DNA from: Cytophagales bacterium
GTDB lineage: Bacteria; Bacteroidota; Bacteroidia; Cytophagales; UBA9547
DNA length: 40,399 nucleotides
Direction of reading: 5' to 3'
Assembly (NCBI GenBank): GCA_014376535.1
Contig: JACMRH010000021.1
Location: 1 to 40,399 of the forward strand
Shown: positions 33,127 to 40,399 of the stretch, piece by piece
Position numbering within the stretch: the first letter of the stretch is position 1
How the letters are laid out: each line of letters begins with the position of its first letter
The notes under the pieces: model-generated
The model's input: only the letters and a program-made list of their open reading frames with translations
The model's database searches: none
What the model was told of the DNA's origin: nothing
Translations under genes and position numbers: made by a program

Positions 33127-34798
33127 TTATTAAAGCAGGTAATTCAGGCTTATCCCTTTTTAAGAATACAAAACCATTTTTTTTATATAATTCCTTAAGG
33201 TTCGCCTTGTTTTCATAATCTTCGGGTCTATCAATTTTACTTACAAAATAAGCCGGTTTATCAATTGCCCCATTAAGGAGCCATTCATTGTCAAAACTGT
33301 TTAAATTATCAGGTTTTTGTTTTTGGGTATAAAAAATGTGTGCATAACTTTTAAACCCCAGTACTTGAACATAACAGTCCTCACCTACTTTACTCTTGTA
33401 AAAATCTATCGCTGCTCCCTGAGAATATCTTTCAATTTTTGGAGCAATTAGGGCAGCGGCAAAAAAAATGGTCAATCCAGTTCCTGAGAAAAGTGCAATG
33501 GCAGCCTGAACGGATTTACCTTCTTTAAACCATTTCAGACTAAAAAATACTAAAGTGGCAAGAAACACTCCGATTAAGCATTCAAATCCGGTCCAATTTA
33601 CATTTGCTTCCATATTTCCCTGGGCAAATCTGTCCTTTACATAAGGAATTAATTGTTTGATATTGATTGCCAAGAAAGGAAAGGCAATAAAAAGAAAAGC
33701 AATAAAGTAGCCAATGGTTCCAACAACTAAACTCAAATACATTTTCCATTTTAATCTGTTTTCTAACAGATTATGAATAAAATATGCTCCCATAAAGGTT
33801 ACAGGAAACCAGGCCATGGAAGAATAATGGATGATTTTAGTATGTACAATGGAAAATAGAATCAAAACTACCCAAAATAAGATCAGCATCCAGATTTTGA
33901 AATCTTTTTCGAATTTTCCTGTGACCTCATTTTTAAAAAAGGATGGTATTGCCAAAACTGAAGAAGGAAAACAACCTATCAAAATAACTACAAAATGATA
34001 ACCTAAGAAACCTTCCTGGCCAGCATCGTGTGTAGAAAACAATCGAATCTGATAAACCACGAATTCAGTAATAAACCAGGGCCCATTTCTTATAGTTTCA
34101 ATGCCATACCAAAATAAGGTGACAATAAAAGCAGAAATTAGAAATACAATTACATGAGTAATAGAAAAATAGAATTTGAAACGATTATAAACAAAATATG
34201 CACCAGCGGTTAAGGCAAAAATTAAAAATGCTACCGGTCCTTTTGTCAAAATTGCCAAACCCATAAACACTCCTGAAATTAACGCATAAAGTAATTTGCT
34301 TTTGTTCAGTTGGATATCATAAGCATTTCGCTTCCAATGATATAGAATGAAAAAATAAAGGCTTAAAAAGATAAACAAATTAAACCACGGGTCTATAATT
34401 CCAGATTTGAAATACATGTTAGGAAATAAGGAGCCTGCAAATGCAAGCACCCATAGCATGCCAAACCTTTCTCCAAACAATTTTTTACCTATTGCAAAAA
34501 CGGTTAAGAGCGTTACCATACCGCATATAGCATTAGGAAACCTTGCTGCAAATTCATTGATCCCAAAAATTTTCATTGATGCAATCTGCATCCAAAAGAA
34601 TAATGGAGGTTTTTCCCAAAAGGGTTGAAAATCCATATAAGCACGCAGGTAATCGCCGGTAAGCATCATTTCCCTCGCACACTCTGCAAAATTTATCTCA
34701 TCCCAATCAAACAGGTGGACATTCCCCAGAAATGGAACAAATAATATTGCTCCTAACAAAACAATAGAGAAATTTCTATTTCTTAAAAAAATGTCCAT
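33110..34798 (-). CDS. Glycosyltransferase family 39 / ArnT-like membrane transferase
   Basis: A 562-residue polytopic inner-membrane protein with roughly ten transmembrane helices and a short C-terminal soluble domain. The first periplasmic loop carries HLFDWDEINFAECAREM (catalytic-type acidic D31/D33/E34) and PFWEKPPLFFW, the GT-C signature shared by ArnT and PMT enzymes that use polyprenyl-phosphate sugars. A later periplasmic KPPL-like element and SGIIDPWFNLF also fit. It likely modifies lipid A or a surface glycan or protein in the periplasm. The acceptor cannot be inferred. The final codons form part of the terminator hairpin. The gene stands apart from its minus-strand neighbour by 104 bp. 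Confidence 0.88.
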   Translation of the reverse strand: MDIFLRNRNFSIVLLGAILFVPFLGNVHLFDWDEINFAECAREMMLTGDYLRAYMDFQPFWEKPPLFFWMQIASMKIFGINEFAARFPNAICGMVTLLTVFAIGKKLFGERFGMLWVLAFAGSLFPNMYFKSGIIDPWFNLFIFLSLYFFILYHWKRNAYDIQLNKSKLLYALISGVFMGLAILTKGPVAFLIFALTAGAYFVYNRFKFYFSITHVIVFLISAFIVTLFWYGIETIRNGPWFITEFVVYQIRLFSTHDAGQEGFLGYHFVVILIGCFPSSVLAIPSFFKNEVTGKFEKDFKIWMLILFWVVLILFSIVHTKIIHYSSMAWFPVTFMGAYFIHNLLENRLKWKMYLSLVVGTIGYFIAFLFIAFPFLAINIKQLIPYVKDRFAQGNMEANVNWTGFECLIGVFLATLVFFSLKWFKEGKSVQAAIALFSGTGLTIFFAAALIAPKIERYSQGAAIDFYKSKVGEDCYVQVLGFKSYAHIFYTQKQKPDNLNSFDNEWLLNGAIDKPAYFVSKIDRPEDYENKANLKELYKKNGFVFLKRDKPELPALINSPSF

Positions 34799-34902
34799 AG
34801 ATAACTGGTGGGCAAATAATTGATTATTTGATTTAAATAAAGCAATATGTGCTTTACTCTTTATAACAGATTATTTAGTTCCCTAAAATATGCTAATCCT
34901 AA

Positions 34903-37206
34903 CTATTCTACCAAACCTAAGATGACCTTTTGATAGCTATATGTTTTTTTAATAGTCTCGTACTTGCCTTCTTCTACTACTTCGCCCTCTTTCAAAAACA
35001 TTGTTCTAGTAGTCATTTGCATTACTACCGGGTCGTTAGATACTATAATTAAAGTCCAAATAGCATCCTCACCGGTAAGGAAGTTAATAATTTCTCTTTT
35101 CTCAACCCTGTCAGGATAAAAGAAATCGTCCATTACAAGCAGACGTGGTTTTTCTACTATACTTCGAGCCAGGATTATCTTCTTACAAATGTACATTGGG
35201 AGCTCATGTCCACCCGCAGTTAAATTTGTTTTGAGACCATTGTCTAGCTTATTAACAAACTCATTCAAACCTACTTTTTTAATTGCCCAAAGTAAATCAC
35301 TCAAAGATATCATACTCTTACCCAGTGTTATATTTTCTTCCAGAGTGCCCTCGAAAATATCCTGGTAAGATAGGTTGTCGCCAATTAAATCTCTATAACT
35401 ATTTAAGTTAATGTCTTTTAAAGGCATCCCATTGATAGTAAGCGAACCACTGTATTGGTGCAGAAGCCCACTTATAATCTTCATAAATGTACTTTTGCCA
35501 GATCCATTATAACCAGCAATGCAAATGGACTCATTTGGCTCTATATGAATTGAAACATTTTTAATTACATACTTTTCTGTTTCAGGATACTTATAGGTGA
35601 GGTTTTTTATATCTATTTCAACACCTTTATCTTCGCTGAATTCCATAATATCCACACCCCTGGTGTCCTCTAAAGGGATATCTGTAATGTGACCAACTTT
35701 GTCAAGTGCAGTCAGCAAATCATAAAATACTTCAATAGTAGAAATAAGTTTTTCAACAGATGAAATAACCAAAAGGATAATGATCTCTGCTGCAACGAAT
35801 TGGCCAAGGTTTATTTGCCTTTCTATCACAAGGATACTTCCCAAAATAAGTAATCCTGCAGTTATTAGCACCTTAAAGACAATAATTGAAATAAATTGTG
35901 TTTTTAGAGTTTTGAAATGTGACTGTCTTGATTTTAAATATCCTGTCAGGTAATGATCAGTTTTGCTGATGGGTAAATTGGTAAAACCTGCGAGTTTAAA
36001 AGTGGACAGAGTTCTTGCCATTTCCTCGAGCCACTGCACTACTTTATATTTGAAGATAGACTCTTTTATACTTGTCCGCAGTCCTCTGGGGCCAGTAAAA
36101 TAAAATATGATAAAAAGCAAAACGATAAGCAACATCCCAAACAACACAAATAAGGGATGGTAAAAGGATATCAGGATAAGGCCGAAAATGATTTGAAGGG
36201 TTGCAGTAGTTAAGTCAATCAGAATTTTCGGAAGTGATTTTTGAATGTTCAGCACATCAAAAAACCTGTTTATAAGTTCTGGGGCGTAATGCTTGCTGAT
36301 AGATTCCATTTTAATTTTAGGGATCCTGAAACAAAACTCTAAAGCAGCCTTTGTAAATACTCTTTGCTGCAAAACCTCTACTGTACTTAATTGTAAAACC
36401 TGCAGCCACCCTGCCAAAATGGTGGCCAGCACAACCATTGTGATTAAAACAACAACAGAGTTGATAAGCAAACCGCCTGATATTAAACCAATAATAGCCT
36501 GAATACCAAGGGGAACAACAAGATTTATTAAACCAATTAGAATAGCAAAAAAGTAAATTTGAGAGATTTCTCTTCTTTCAGATTTTAAGAGATTTAAAAG
36601 TCTGGCAAAGGGTGTAATATGTTTTTGAGAATGATTAGAATACAAATGTTCTTCTTCGTCCTCAATACCATCATGGTGATGTAGGCCTTCATCATTTACA
36701 CTTTTCGCTAATGAAGTGATAGGAAAACCGCTTATAAAATAAATCTGGTCTTTATGAATTTCATCGTTTTTAGGGTCAAGATCTATACTTTGACCTGATA
36801 TTTGTACCAGTGAACCAATATTATGGATGTTGGCTAATAGTTCTTCAACATTTTTATAAGTATAAGAAAGAACCCGATGGCTTTCAATTTTTTCTACCAC
36901 TATTTTCCCCTCCCGAACTGGTGAAATAATGATAGGAACAAGTTTTTGTGTATTTTCAAAAACAATTACAGGAAAACTATTTGCTTTTAATATCCTGATA
37001 AATTCATGTTGAGTAGCTTTGTGTTGAAGAAATGCAAAATGTACATAATGTGCCAGGTCGTTTAGTTCCGGCAACATTGATTTTACATCGAAATAAGTTA
37101 TGCTCTTGTGCCTGGCTTTTTCGTGTACCAGATCAAAAAAATCAACTTTTATATCAGAATAGTGGGTATACTTTTCTAAAAGATTGATAAGATCTTTAAT
37201 GTCCAT
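34903..37206 (-). CDS. ABC exporter with C39-like N-terminal domain and degenerate nucleotide-binding domain
   Basis: A 767-residue fused exporter. Residues 1-165 resemble a C39-like domain without any Cys, so it is non-proteolytic. A His/acid-rich loop (HHHDGIEDEEEH, 176-187) precedes a six-helix type I exporter domain (about 215-500) and a C-terminal ATPase domain (about 530-765). The Walker A GYNGSGKST (565-573) and Q-loop Q615 are intact, but the signature reads TAGGHELP instead of LSGGQ, the Walker B ends VMDD (D693-D694, Asp in place of catalytic Glu) and the switch His is Asn (VSND, N724). ATP binding is likely but hydrolysis may be weak. No HlyD-type or TolC-type partner is adjacent. 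Substrate unknown. Confidence 0.85.
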   Translation of the reverse strand: MDIKDLINLLEKYTHYSDIKVDFFDLVHEKARHKSITYFDVKSMLPELNDLAHYVHFAFLQHKATQHEFIRILKANSFPVIVFENTQKLVPIIISPVREGKIVVEKIESHRVLSYTYKNVEELLANIHNIGSLVQISGQSIDLDPKNDEIHKDQIYFISGFPITSLAKSVNDEGLHHHDGIEDEEEHLYSNHSQKHITPFARLLNLLKSERREISQIYFFAILIGLINLVVPLGIQAIIGLISGGLLINSVVVLITMVVLATILAGWLQVLQLSTVEVLQQRVFTKAALEFCFRIPKIKMESISKHYAPELINRFFDVLNIQKSLPKILIDLTTATLQIIFGLILISFYHPLFVLFGMLLIVLLFIIFYFTGPRGLRTSIKESIFKYKVVQWLEEMARTLSTFKLAGFTNLPISKTDHYLTGYLKSRQSHFKTLKTQFISIIVFKVLITAGLLILGSILVIERQINLGQFVAAEIIILLVISSVEKLISTIEVFYDLLTALDKVGHITDIPLEDTRGVDIMEFSEDKGVEIDIKNLTYKYPETEKYVIKNVSIHIEPNESICIAGYNGSGKSTFMKIISGLLHQYSGSLTINGMPLKDINLNSYRDLIGDNLSYQDIFEGTLEENITLGKSMISLSDLLWAIKKVGLNEFVNKLDNGLKTNLTAGGHELPMYICKKIILARSIVEKPRLLVMDDFFYPDRVEKREIINFLTGEDAIWTLIIVSNDPVVMQMTTRTMFLKEGEVVEEGKYETIKKTYSYQKVILGLVE

Positions 37207-37237
37207 GATTTTTTATGATTCGTTTGCTTACCAATCT

Positions 37238-37245
37238 CAAAAATA
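37238..37245 (-). promoter_or_regulatory. Candidate -7 promoter element of the ABC exporter (TATTTTTG)
   Basis: The minus strand reads TATTTTTG, an exact TAnnTTTG match, 31 nt before the ATG at 37206. No TTG at ideal -33 spacing. Confidence 0.4.
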
Positions 37246-37298
37246 CAAAGGAAATTTTTATTGAAAGTTTATTATTTTAGTCTTAACTAATCATTACC

Positions 37299-37664
37299 CT
37301 AGTCCTTTTCTTCTTTTGGAATATTAAGGTCATTAATTAGTTTTTCCATGTCGCTGGCATATTCGGCCCCATCATCTAACAAAAAAACGAGTTCGGGAAC
37401 AATTCTTAATTGATGTCTTACACGGGCGCCAAGTTGTTGCCTGATATTTTTTTTCTGCTTTTGAATCTCCAAAAGAGTCTCTTCTTTGTTTTTTGACAAT
37501 AAGAAACTTAAATGAAGTTTTACAACACTTAAATCAGGTGATATCTCACTTCTAGTAACGGTAACGAAAGCACCGTTAAGCAAATGTTTACTATCTCTTT
37601 GAAAAATATCCCCCATTTCCTTCTGGATCATGCGGGCAACTTTTAATTGTCTTGTGGAAGGCAT
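37299..37664 (-). CDS. rbfA: 30S ribosome-binding factor A
   Basis: A 121-residue KH-like protein that helps mature the 16S 5' end and supports cold adaptation. The sequence STRQLKVARMIQKEMGDIF at the N-terminus, ISPDLSVVKLHLSFL in the middle, and IRQQLGARVRHQLRIVPELVF with LDDGAEYASDMEKLI at the end are diagnostic of RbfA. Length is normal and all motifs are intact. It stands alone between the unknown acidic protein gene and the ABC exporter; the 87-bp upstream spacer carries heptad repeats. Confidence 0.94.
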   Translation of the reverse strand: MPSTRQLKVARMIQKEMGDIFQRDSKHLLNGAFVTVTRSEISPDLSVVKLHLSFLLSKNKEETLLEIQKQKKNIRQQLGARVRHQLRIVPELVFLLDDGAEYASDMEKLINDLNIPKEEKD

Positions 37665-37670
37665 TTTTTT

Positions 37671-37756
37671 AGTTAAGAGTTAACAGTCTATAGTTGTTGC
37701 ACATGCAAATTTCTGAATTCAATCTTGATACTCAATACTAAGTACTCAATACTAGG
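37671..37756. repeat. Opposed heptanucleotide repeats between rbfA and the 173-aa gene
   Basis: The left arm (37671-37698) reads AGTTAAG, AGTTAAC, AGTCTAT, AGTTGTT. The right arm (37729-37756) reads TACTCAA, TACTAAG, TACTCAA, TACTAGG. AGT recurs every 7 bp on the left and ACT every 7 bp on the right, so the arms are inverted in type. The right arm includes the stop codon of the minus-strand gene at 37752. Confidence 0.8.
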
Positions 37757-38273
37757 AAGGGAACATTAATTGCAAATTGAGCCAAAGCTCGGTTTTAAGA
37801 TCTTTGTTTCCAGCTATCCTGTCCATTGAATCTGCAAGCAATATCAACTTCTCGCTTACAGTTTGAAGTTTATATTTTTGTTGAAATCCTGAAAAGCTGG
37901 TTCCAAAAAGAATTATTTTTTTACTGTTTATTTCATCCGCTTTAGAAAACGTAATGTCATCCTGGTTTAAAACAGTAAAATCAGTATCCTTTAATTTTAA
38001 TGCATTAAAAACCAATTTGTTAAATGTTTCAAGAGCTATGCCAGCCAACGGTTTGTCGGTAATGAACAAGACATTGTTGAAAGTCTGACTTTTTGGTATT
38101 TCTTTGACAGGTTCCAGAATTTTTACTTCTTCCTGTTCTTCTATTAAAAACTCTTCCGATTCTTCAGCTTGTTCAATTTCAGATGTTGCTTCTTCTATTG
38201 GCTTAAGCACATCATTAGCAAGAAGATAAAGTTCTTCATTGATAAACATGCTTAATTCACCAAGAGTCATCAT
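37752..38273 (-). CDS. Acidic protein of unknown function (173 aa)
   Basis: Not recognised with certainty. Residues 1-20 form a helix, and residues ~26-58 are strongly Glu-rich (EATSEIEQAEESEEFLIEEQ). The rest is an alpha/beta domain with VLFITDKPLAG, KIILFGTSFSGFQ and a C-terminal helix DLKTELWLNLQLMF. The layout (acidic linker, then a Rossmann-like small domain ending in a KxxLW helix) recalls small Bacteroidetes proteins sometimes compared with the DNA polymerase III psi subunit; this is a weak, memory-based suggestion. It lies directly downstream of the IscA gene with no spacer (ATG adjacent to the iscA TAA), so it is cotranscribed. The second codon is also ATG, giving an alternative start. 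Confidence 0.75.
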   Translation of the reverse strand: MMTLGELSMFINEELYLLANDVLKPIEEATSEIEQAEESEEFLIEEQEEVKILEPVKEIPKSQTFNNVLFITDKPLAGIALETFNKLVFNALKLKDTDFTVLNQDDITFSKADEINSKKIILFGTSFSGFQQKYKLQTVSEKLILLADSMDRIAGNKDLKTELWLNLQLMFPS

Positions 38274-38600
38274 TTACACAGCAAAACTTTCACCACACCC
38301 ACAAGTGCGGCTTGCATTAGGGTTTACAAATTGAAAGCCTTTGCCATTTAAACCATCAGAAAAATCCAGAACAGTTCCGGCCAGATACAAGAGGCTTTTT
38401 TTATCAACCAGGATCTTTATTCCTTTATCTTCAAATACCTGGTCTTTTTCCTGCAATTGCTCATCAAATTTAAGGTTATACATTAATCCGGAACAACCTC
38501 CTCCTTCAACTGCAACACGAATATTATGGTAGTTGGTATGTCCTTCTTTTTCCCTTAATTCAATAATTTTTTCTTTGGCTTTATCTGTGATAGTGACCAT
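38274..38600 (-). CDS. A-type iron-sulfur carrier / HesB-IscA family protein
   Basis: A 108-residue carrier for Fe-S cluster assembly. It shows the three ligand cysteines C36 (EGGGCSGLMY), C100 and C102 (SRTCGCGESF) and the family signature DPNASRTCGCG, here NPNASRTCGCG. Length is standard. It probably delivers clusters to apo-proteins in the cytosol. The isc or suf core genes are not in the window. It is the first gene of a pair with the 173-residue unknown, with stop and start adjacent. Confidence 0.93.
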   Translation of the reverse strand: MVTITDKAKEKIIELREKEGHTNYHNIRVAVEGGGCSGLMYNLKFDEQLQEKDQVFEDKGIKILVDKKSLLYLAGTVLDFSDGLNGKGFQFVNPNASRTCGCGESFAV

Positions 38601-38626
38601 GTTTTATGCTTTGTATACTTCGACAA

Positions 38627-38634
38627 CAAATTTA
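38627..38634 (-). promoter_or_regulatory. Candidate -7 promoter element (TAAATTTG)
   Basis: The minus strand reads TAAATTTG, an exact TAnnTTTG match, 26 nt before the ATG of the IscA-type gene. The -33 region lacks a clear TTG. Confidence 0.4.
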
Positions 38635-38740
38635 AGGTTTTAAAAGTTTTAACACTAGCATATCATTTTTTTATCATTACTTAGGTCATAACATAAAATA
38701 GAACCAAATTCTCTCTATTTTTAAAATCAGATCGATCCAC

Positions 38741-38768
38741 ACTATTAACTCTTCACTATTAACTAGAT
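38741..38768. repeat. Heptanucleotide repeat block
   Basis: Four consecutive heptads: ACTATTA, ACTCTTC, ACTATTA, ACTAGAT. ACT recurs every 7 bp, the same register as the right arms of the other two heptad loci. It directly precedes the palindromic element. Confidence 0.75.
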
Positions 38769-38773
38769 ACAGG

Positions 38774-38874
38774 GCGCCGTTTCCGGCTATTCATTACAAT
38801 CTTTTTGCGGGAACATTTAGCTTTGATTTGCAAAAGCTTAAAGCAAAAAGGATTTGCATTTCTATCCGGGGCGC
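38774..38874. repeat. Palindromic intergenic element (~100 bp)
   Basis: Nested inverted repeats: outer GCGCC (38774-38778) with GGCGC (38870-38874); CCGG on both sides; perfect CTTTTTGC (38801-38808) with GCAAAAAG (38843-38850); an inner AGCTTT (38819-38824) with AAAGCT (38833-38838). Outer and inner parts are markedly more GC-rich than the surrounding spacer. It has no coding potential. Confidence 0.75.
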
Positions 38875-38971
38875 TTATTAACTTGCCAATTGATTTTTAT
38901 CATTCCAGCAAGTACTGAAAACCTTGTCTATTAATTAGCGTTATTCGCAATTCCAAAATCGTAAATACAAA

Positions 38972-40078
38972 ATGCGCTATTATTTCATTGCCGGCGAAAA
39001 ATCAGGGGACTTGCATGGATCCAATCTTATCAAAGCTATAAAGCAAAATGACCCCCAGGCCATGTTAAGAGGTATTGGCGGTGACTTGATGGAGCAAGAG
39101 AATTGTAATTTATTTTTTCATTTTAGTAAGATCAATTTTTTTGGATTCTGGGAAGTATTTGTCAATCTCACTACAGTATTCAAATACCTTAGTGTGACTA
39201 AAAAAGACATTTTAGAATACAAACCTGATGTAATAATCCTGATAGATTTTTCAGGATATAACATGAAAATTGCAAAGTTTGCCAAGGAACATTCAATTAA
39301 GATATTCTATTATATTTCACCCAAAGTTTGGGCCTGGAACACAGGAAGAGCATATAATATCAAAAAACTTGTTGACAGGATGTTTGTCATTCTTCCATTT
39401 GAAGTTGACTTTTATAAACAGTTCGATTATAAAGTGGATTATGTGGGCAATCCTATTATGGATGCAATAGGCAACTTCGTACCCAATGATAATTTCAAGG
39501 TTCAAAATCAATTAGAGGGCAAACCCATTATTGCTTTGCTGCCTGGAAGTAGGCCATCTGAGGTTTCAAAACTGCTTCCACTGATGGCTGAAATTAATAC
39601 TGACTTTCCTGCTTATCGGTTTGTAGTAGCAGGTGTGAGCTCATTACCTGAAGATTTCTATGATTTAGCAAAATCAAAAGGATTAAAAGTTATTTATGAT
39701 CAAACTTACGATTTGCTTAAGGTTGCCGAAGCTGCTATAGTCGCTTCAGGGACAGCTACACTTGAGACAGGGTTATTTAACGTTCCTCAAGTGGTAGTTT
39801 ACAAAGTAAGCGCCCTTTCTTACCAAATAGCAAAAAGGCTAATTAGAGTCAGGGATATAGCCCTGGTAAACCTTATTACAGACAAGGTTATTGTCAAAAC
39901 TCTTTTGCAGGATGAGCTAACGAAATCTCATTTAACTAAAGAATTGAGTAAAGTAATTAAAGGAGGAATAATCAGAGAAATAATACTGAAAGATTACGAA
40001 GATCTGGCTGTAGCTATCGGGCTTCCCGGAGCCTCATTTAAGGCAGGTAGTTTAATGGTAAATTATTTAAAGAAATAA
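38972..40078 (+). CDS. lpxB: Lipid A disaccharide synthase
   Basis: A 368-residue GT19 enzyme that joins UDP-2,3-diacylglucosamine and lipid X to form the lipid A disaccharide at the inner membrane. Motifs: YFIAGEKSGDLHGSNLI (4-20), GIGGDLM, FFGFWEV, ILIDFSGYNMKIA, YYISPKVWAW, the UDP-binding LLPGSRPSEVSKLLP, and ASGTATLETGLFNVPQVVVYK. Length and all motifs are normal. Its presence confirms a lipid-A-bearing outer membrane. The gene stands alone; in many Bacteroidetes surE precedes it, but here an unrelated repeat-rich spacer does. Confidence 0.95.
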   Translation: MRYYFIAGEKSGDLHGSNLIKAIKQNDPQAMLRGIGGDLMEQENCNLFFHFSKINFFGFWEVFVNLTTVFKYLSVTKKDILEYKPDVIILIDFSGYNMKIAKFAKEHSIKIFYYISPKVWAWNTGRAYNIKKLVDRMFVILPFEVDFYKQFDYKVDYVGNPIMDAIGNFVPNDNFKVQNQLEGKPIIALLPGSRPSEVSKLLPLMAEINTDFPAYRFVVAGVSSLPEDFYDLAKSKGLKVIYDQTYDLLKVAEAAIVASGTATLETGLFNVPQVVVYKVSALSYQIAKRLIRVRDIALVNLITDKVIVKTLLQDELTKSHLTKELSKVIKGGIIREIILKDYEDLAVAIGLPGASFKAGSLMVNYLKK

Positions 40079-40079
40079 A

Positions 40080-40109
40080 TTGCAGAAATGCATTTAATGC
40101 TTACCTTTG
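40080..40109 (+). promoter_or_regulatory. Promoter of tRNA-fMet (TTG-N19-TACCTTTG)
   Basis: TTG at 40080-40082, a 19-nt spacer and TACCTTTG at 40102-40109 match the Bacteroidetes -33/-7 consensus. It lies 15 nt before the tRNA 5' end and overlaps the last bases after the lpxB stop. Confidence 0.75.
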
Positions 40110-40124
40110 CATCCCAATTATGAT

Positions 40125-40197
<73 letters not shown>

Positions 40198-40201
40198 CTA
40201 C

Positions 40202-40230
40202 AAACCTCAAGGAAACTTGAGGTTTTTTTT
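40202..40230 (+). terminator. Rho-independent terminator of tRNA-fMet
   Basis: A 10-bp perfect stem AAACCTCAAG/CTTGAGGTTT with a GAAA tetraloop is followed directly by a T8 run. It starts 5 nt past the mature tRNA end. Confidence 0.95.
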
Positions 40231-40262
40231 GTTTTTTATAAGTTCTAATACTCATATCTTTG
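40228..40262 (+). promoter_or_regulatory. Promoter of the DUF433 gene (TTTG-N23-TATCTTTG)
   Basis: TTTG at 40228-40231 and TATCTTTG at 40255-40262 are 23 nt apart, at the upper limit of the consensus spacing. The -33 box overlaps the T-run of the tRNA terminator. The -7 box ends only 4 nt before the ATG at 40267, implying a leaderless or nearly leaderless message. Confidence 0.6.
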
Positions 40263-40266
40263 TATT

Positions 40267-40399
40267 ATGTATATCTACAAAAACATTATCACGGTTGAAT
40301 CGGGCAAGCGTAATGGCAAAGCCTGCATTCGTGGTATGCGTATTACTGTAGAGGACATTTTGCGTTGGCTTGCTTCAGGAATGACTTTTGAACAAATCA
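40267..40399 (+). CDS. DUF433-family protein (antitoxin-like), 3'-truncated by window edge
   Basis: Only the first 44 residues are visible; the gene runs past the right edge. The sequence ITVESGKRNGKACIRGMRIT followed by VEDILRWLASGMTFEQI is the N-terminal signature of DUF433, a small helix-turn-helix-like family often encoded next to a PIN-like (DUF5615) toxin. The antitoxin role is inferred from the family; the partner would lie outside the window. The start is the ATG at 40267, 4 nt after a -7 box. Confidence 0.85.
   Translation, partial: MYIYKNIITVESGKRNGKACIRGMRITVEDILRWLASGMTFEQI

Larger units (their letters stand above)
38601..38971. other. Intergenic region between iscA-type gene and lpxB
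   Basis: 371 bp with no plausible gene. It contains the iscA-type promoter motif, a heptad repeat block (38741-38768), a palindromic element (38774-38874) and ~95 bp of unique DNA before lpxB. No clear TAnnTTTG precedes lpxB. Confidence 0.6.

Noticed and set aside
40267-40399. Complete toxin-antitoxin system at the right edge
   Set aside because: Only the first 44 residues of a DUF433 protein are visible and no toxin is in the window.

Overview
The window is AT-rich, densely coded DNA from a free-living member of the Bacteroidetes (Bacteroidota), probably of the Cytophagia or a neighbouring class. The evidence is a type IX secretion (T9SS) signature: a giant PKD-repeat protein with a gliding-type C-terminal signal, a PorP/SprF partner and the regulator PorX. 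It also has a TonB-dependent receptor with a carboxypeptidase-like N-terminal domain, a bactofilin/M23/AtpZ cluster, and repeated TAnnTTTG -7 promoter motifs, which are the hallmark of the Bacteroidetes primary sigma factor. Shine-Dalgarno sequences are not obvious, and several starts are TTG or GTG. No phage, transposase, CRISPR array or rRNA is seen.

Layout. 1-3836: surface-polysaccharide genes (two GT2 glycosyltransferases on the minus strand; a nucleotide-sugar epimerase/reductase and a WecA/WbpL-type initiating transferase on the plus strand). 3989-10005: translationally coupled giant adhesin-like T9SS cargo and PorP/SprF, closed by a bidirectional terminator. 10062-13100: a small secreted unknown and an outer-membrane TonB-dependent receptor. 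13218-18135: housekeeping genes (hemerythrin-like repair protein, ruvX, folK; the convergent AtpZ/bactofilin/M23 operon; tsaE-ald). 18141-19969: a small unknown gene and a beta-barrel porin with a ~190-nt leader. 20444-24995: an RlmI-type methyltransferase, the nadC/YcxB operon, and a divergent GT4-aroK operon. 24996-27977: a FadL/OmpP1-type barrel preceded in its operon by a secreted Gly/Asn/aromatic-rich low-complexity protein. 28344-33092: porX, then purQ-nuoA and a phosphohexomutase. 33110-38600: minus-strand GT39 transferase, a degenerate C39-like ABC exporter, rbfA, an unknown acidic protein and an IscA-type Fe-S carrier. 38972-40399: lpxB, initiator tRNA-fMet and the start of a DUF433 gene.

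The envelope is the main theme: lipid A (lpxB), O-antigen-like sugars, cell-wall hydrolase with bactofilin, porin, FadL-type and TonB-type outer-membrane proteins, and T9SS cargo with its regulator. The intergenic DNA is the most novel part. Three spacers carry imperfect repeats with a strict 7-bp period. At two of them the repeats run in opposed arms and reach into a flanking stop codon. One spacer also holds a ~100-bp palindromic element. A 17-bp sequence is shared exactly between the porin leader and the porX 3' trailer.

Gene identities rest on motif and whole-protein recognition by eye; no database search was run.
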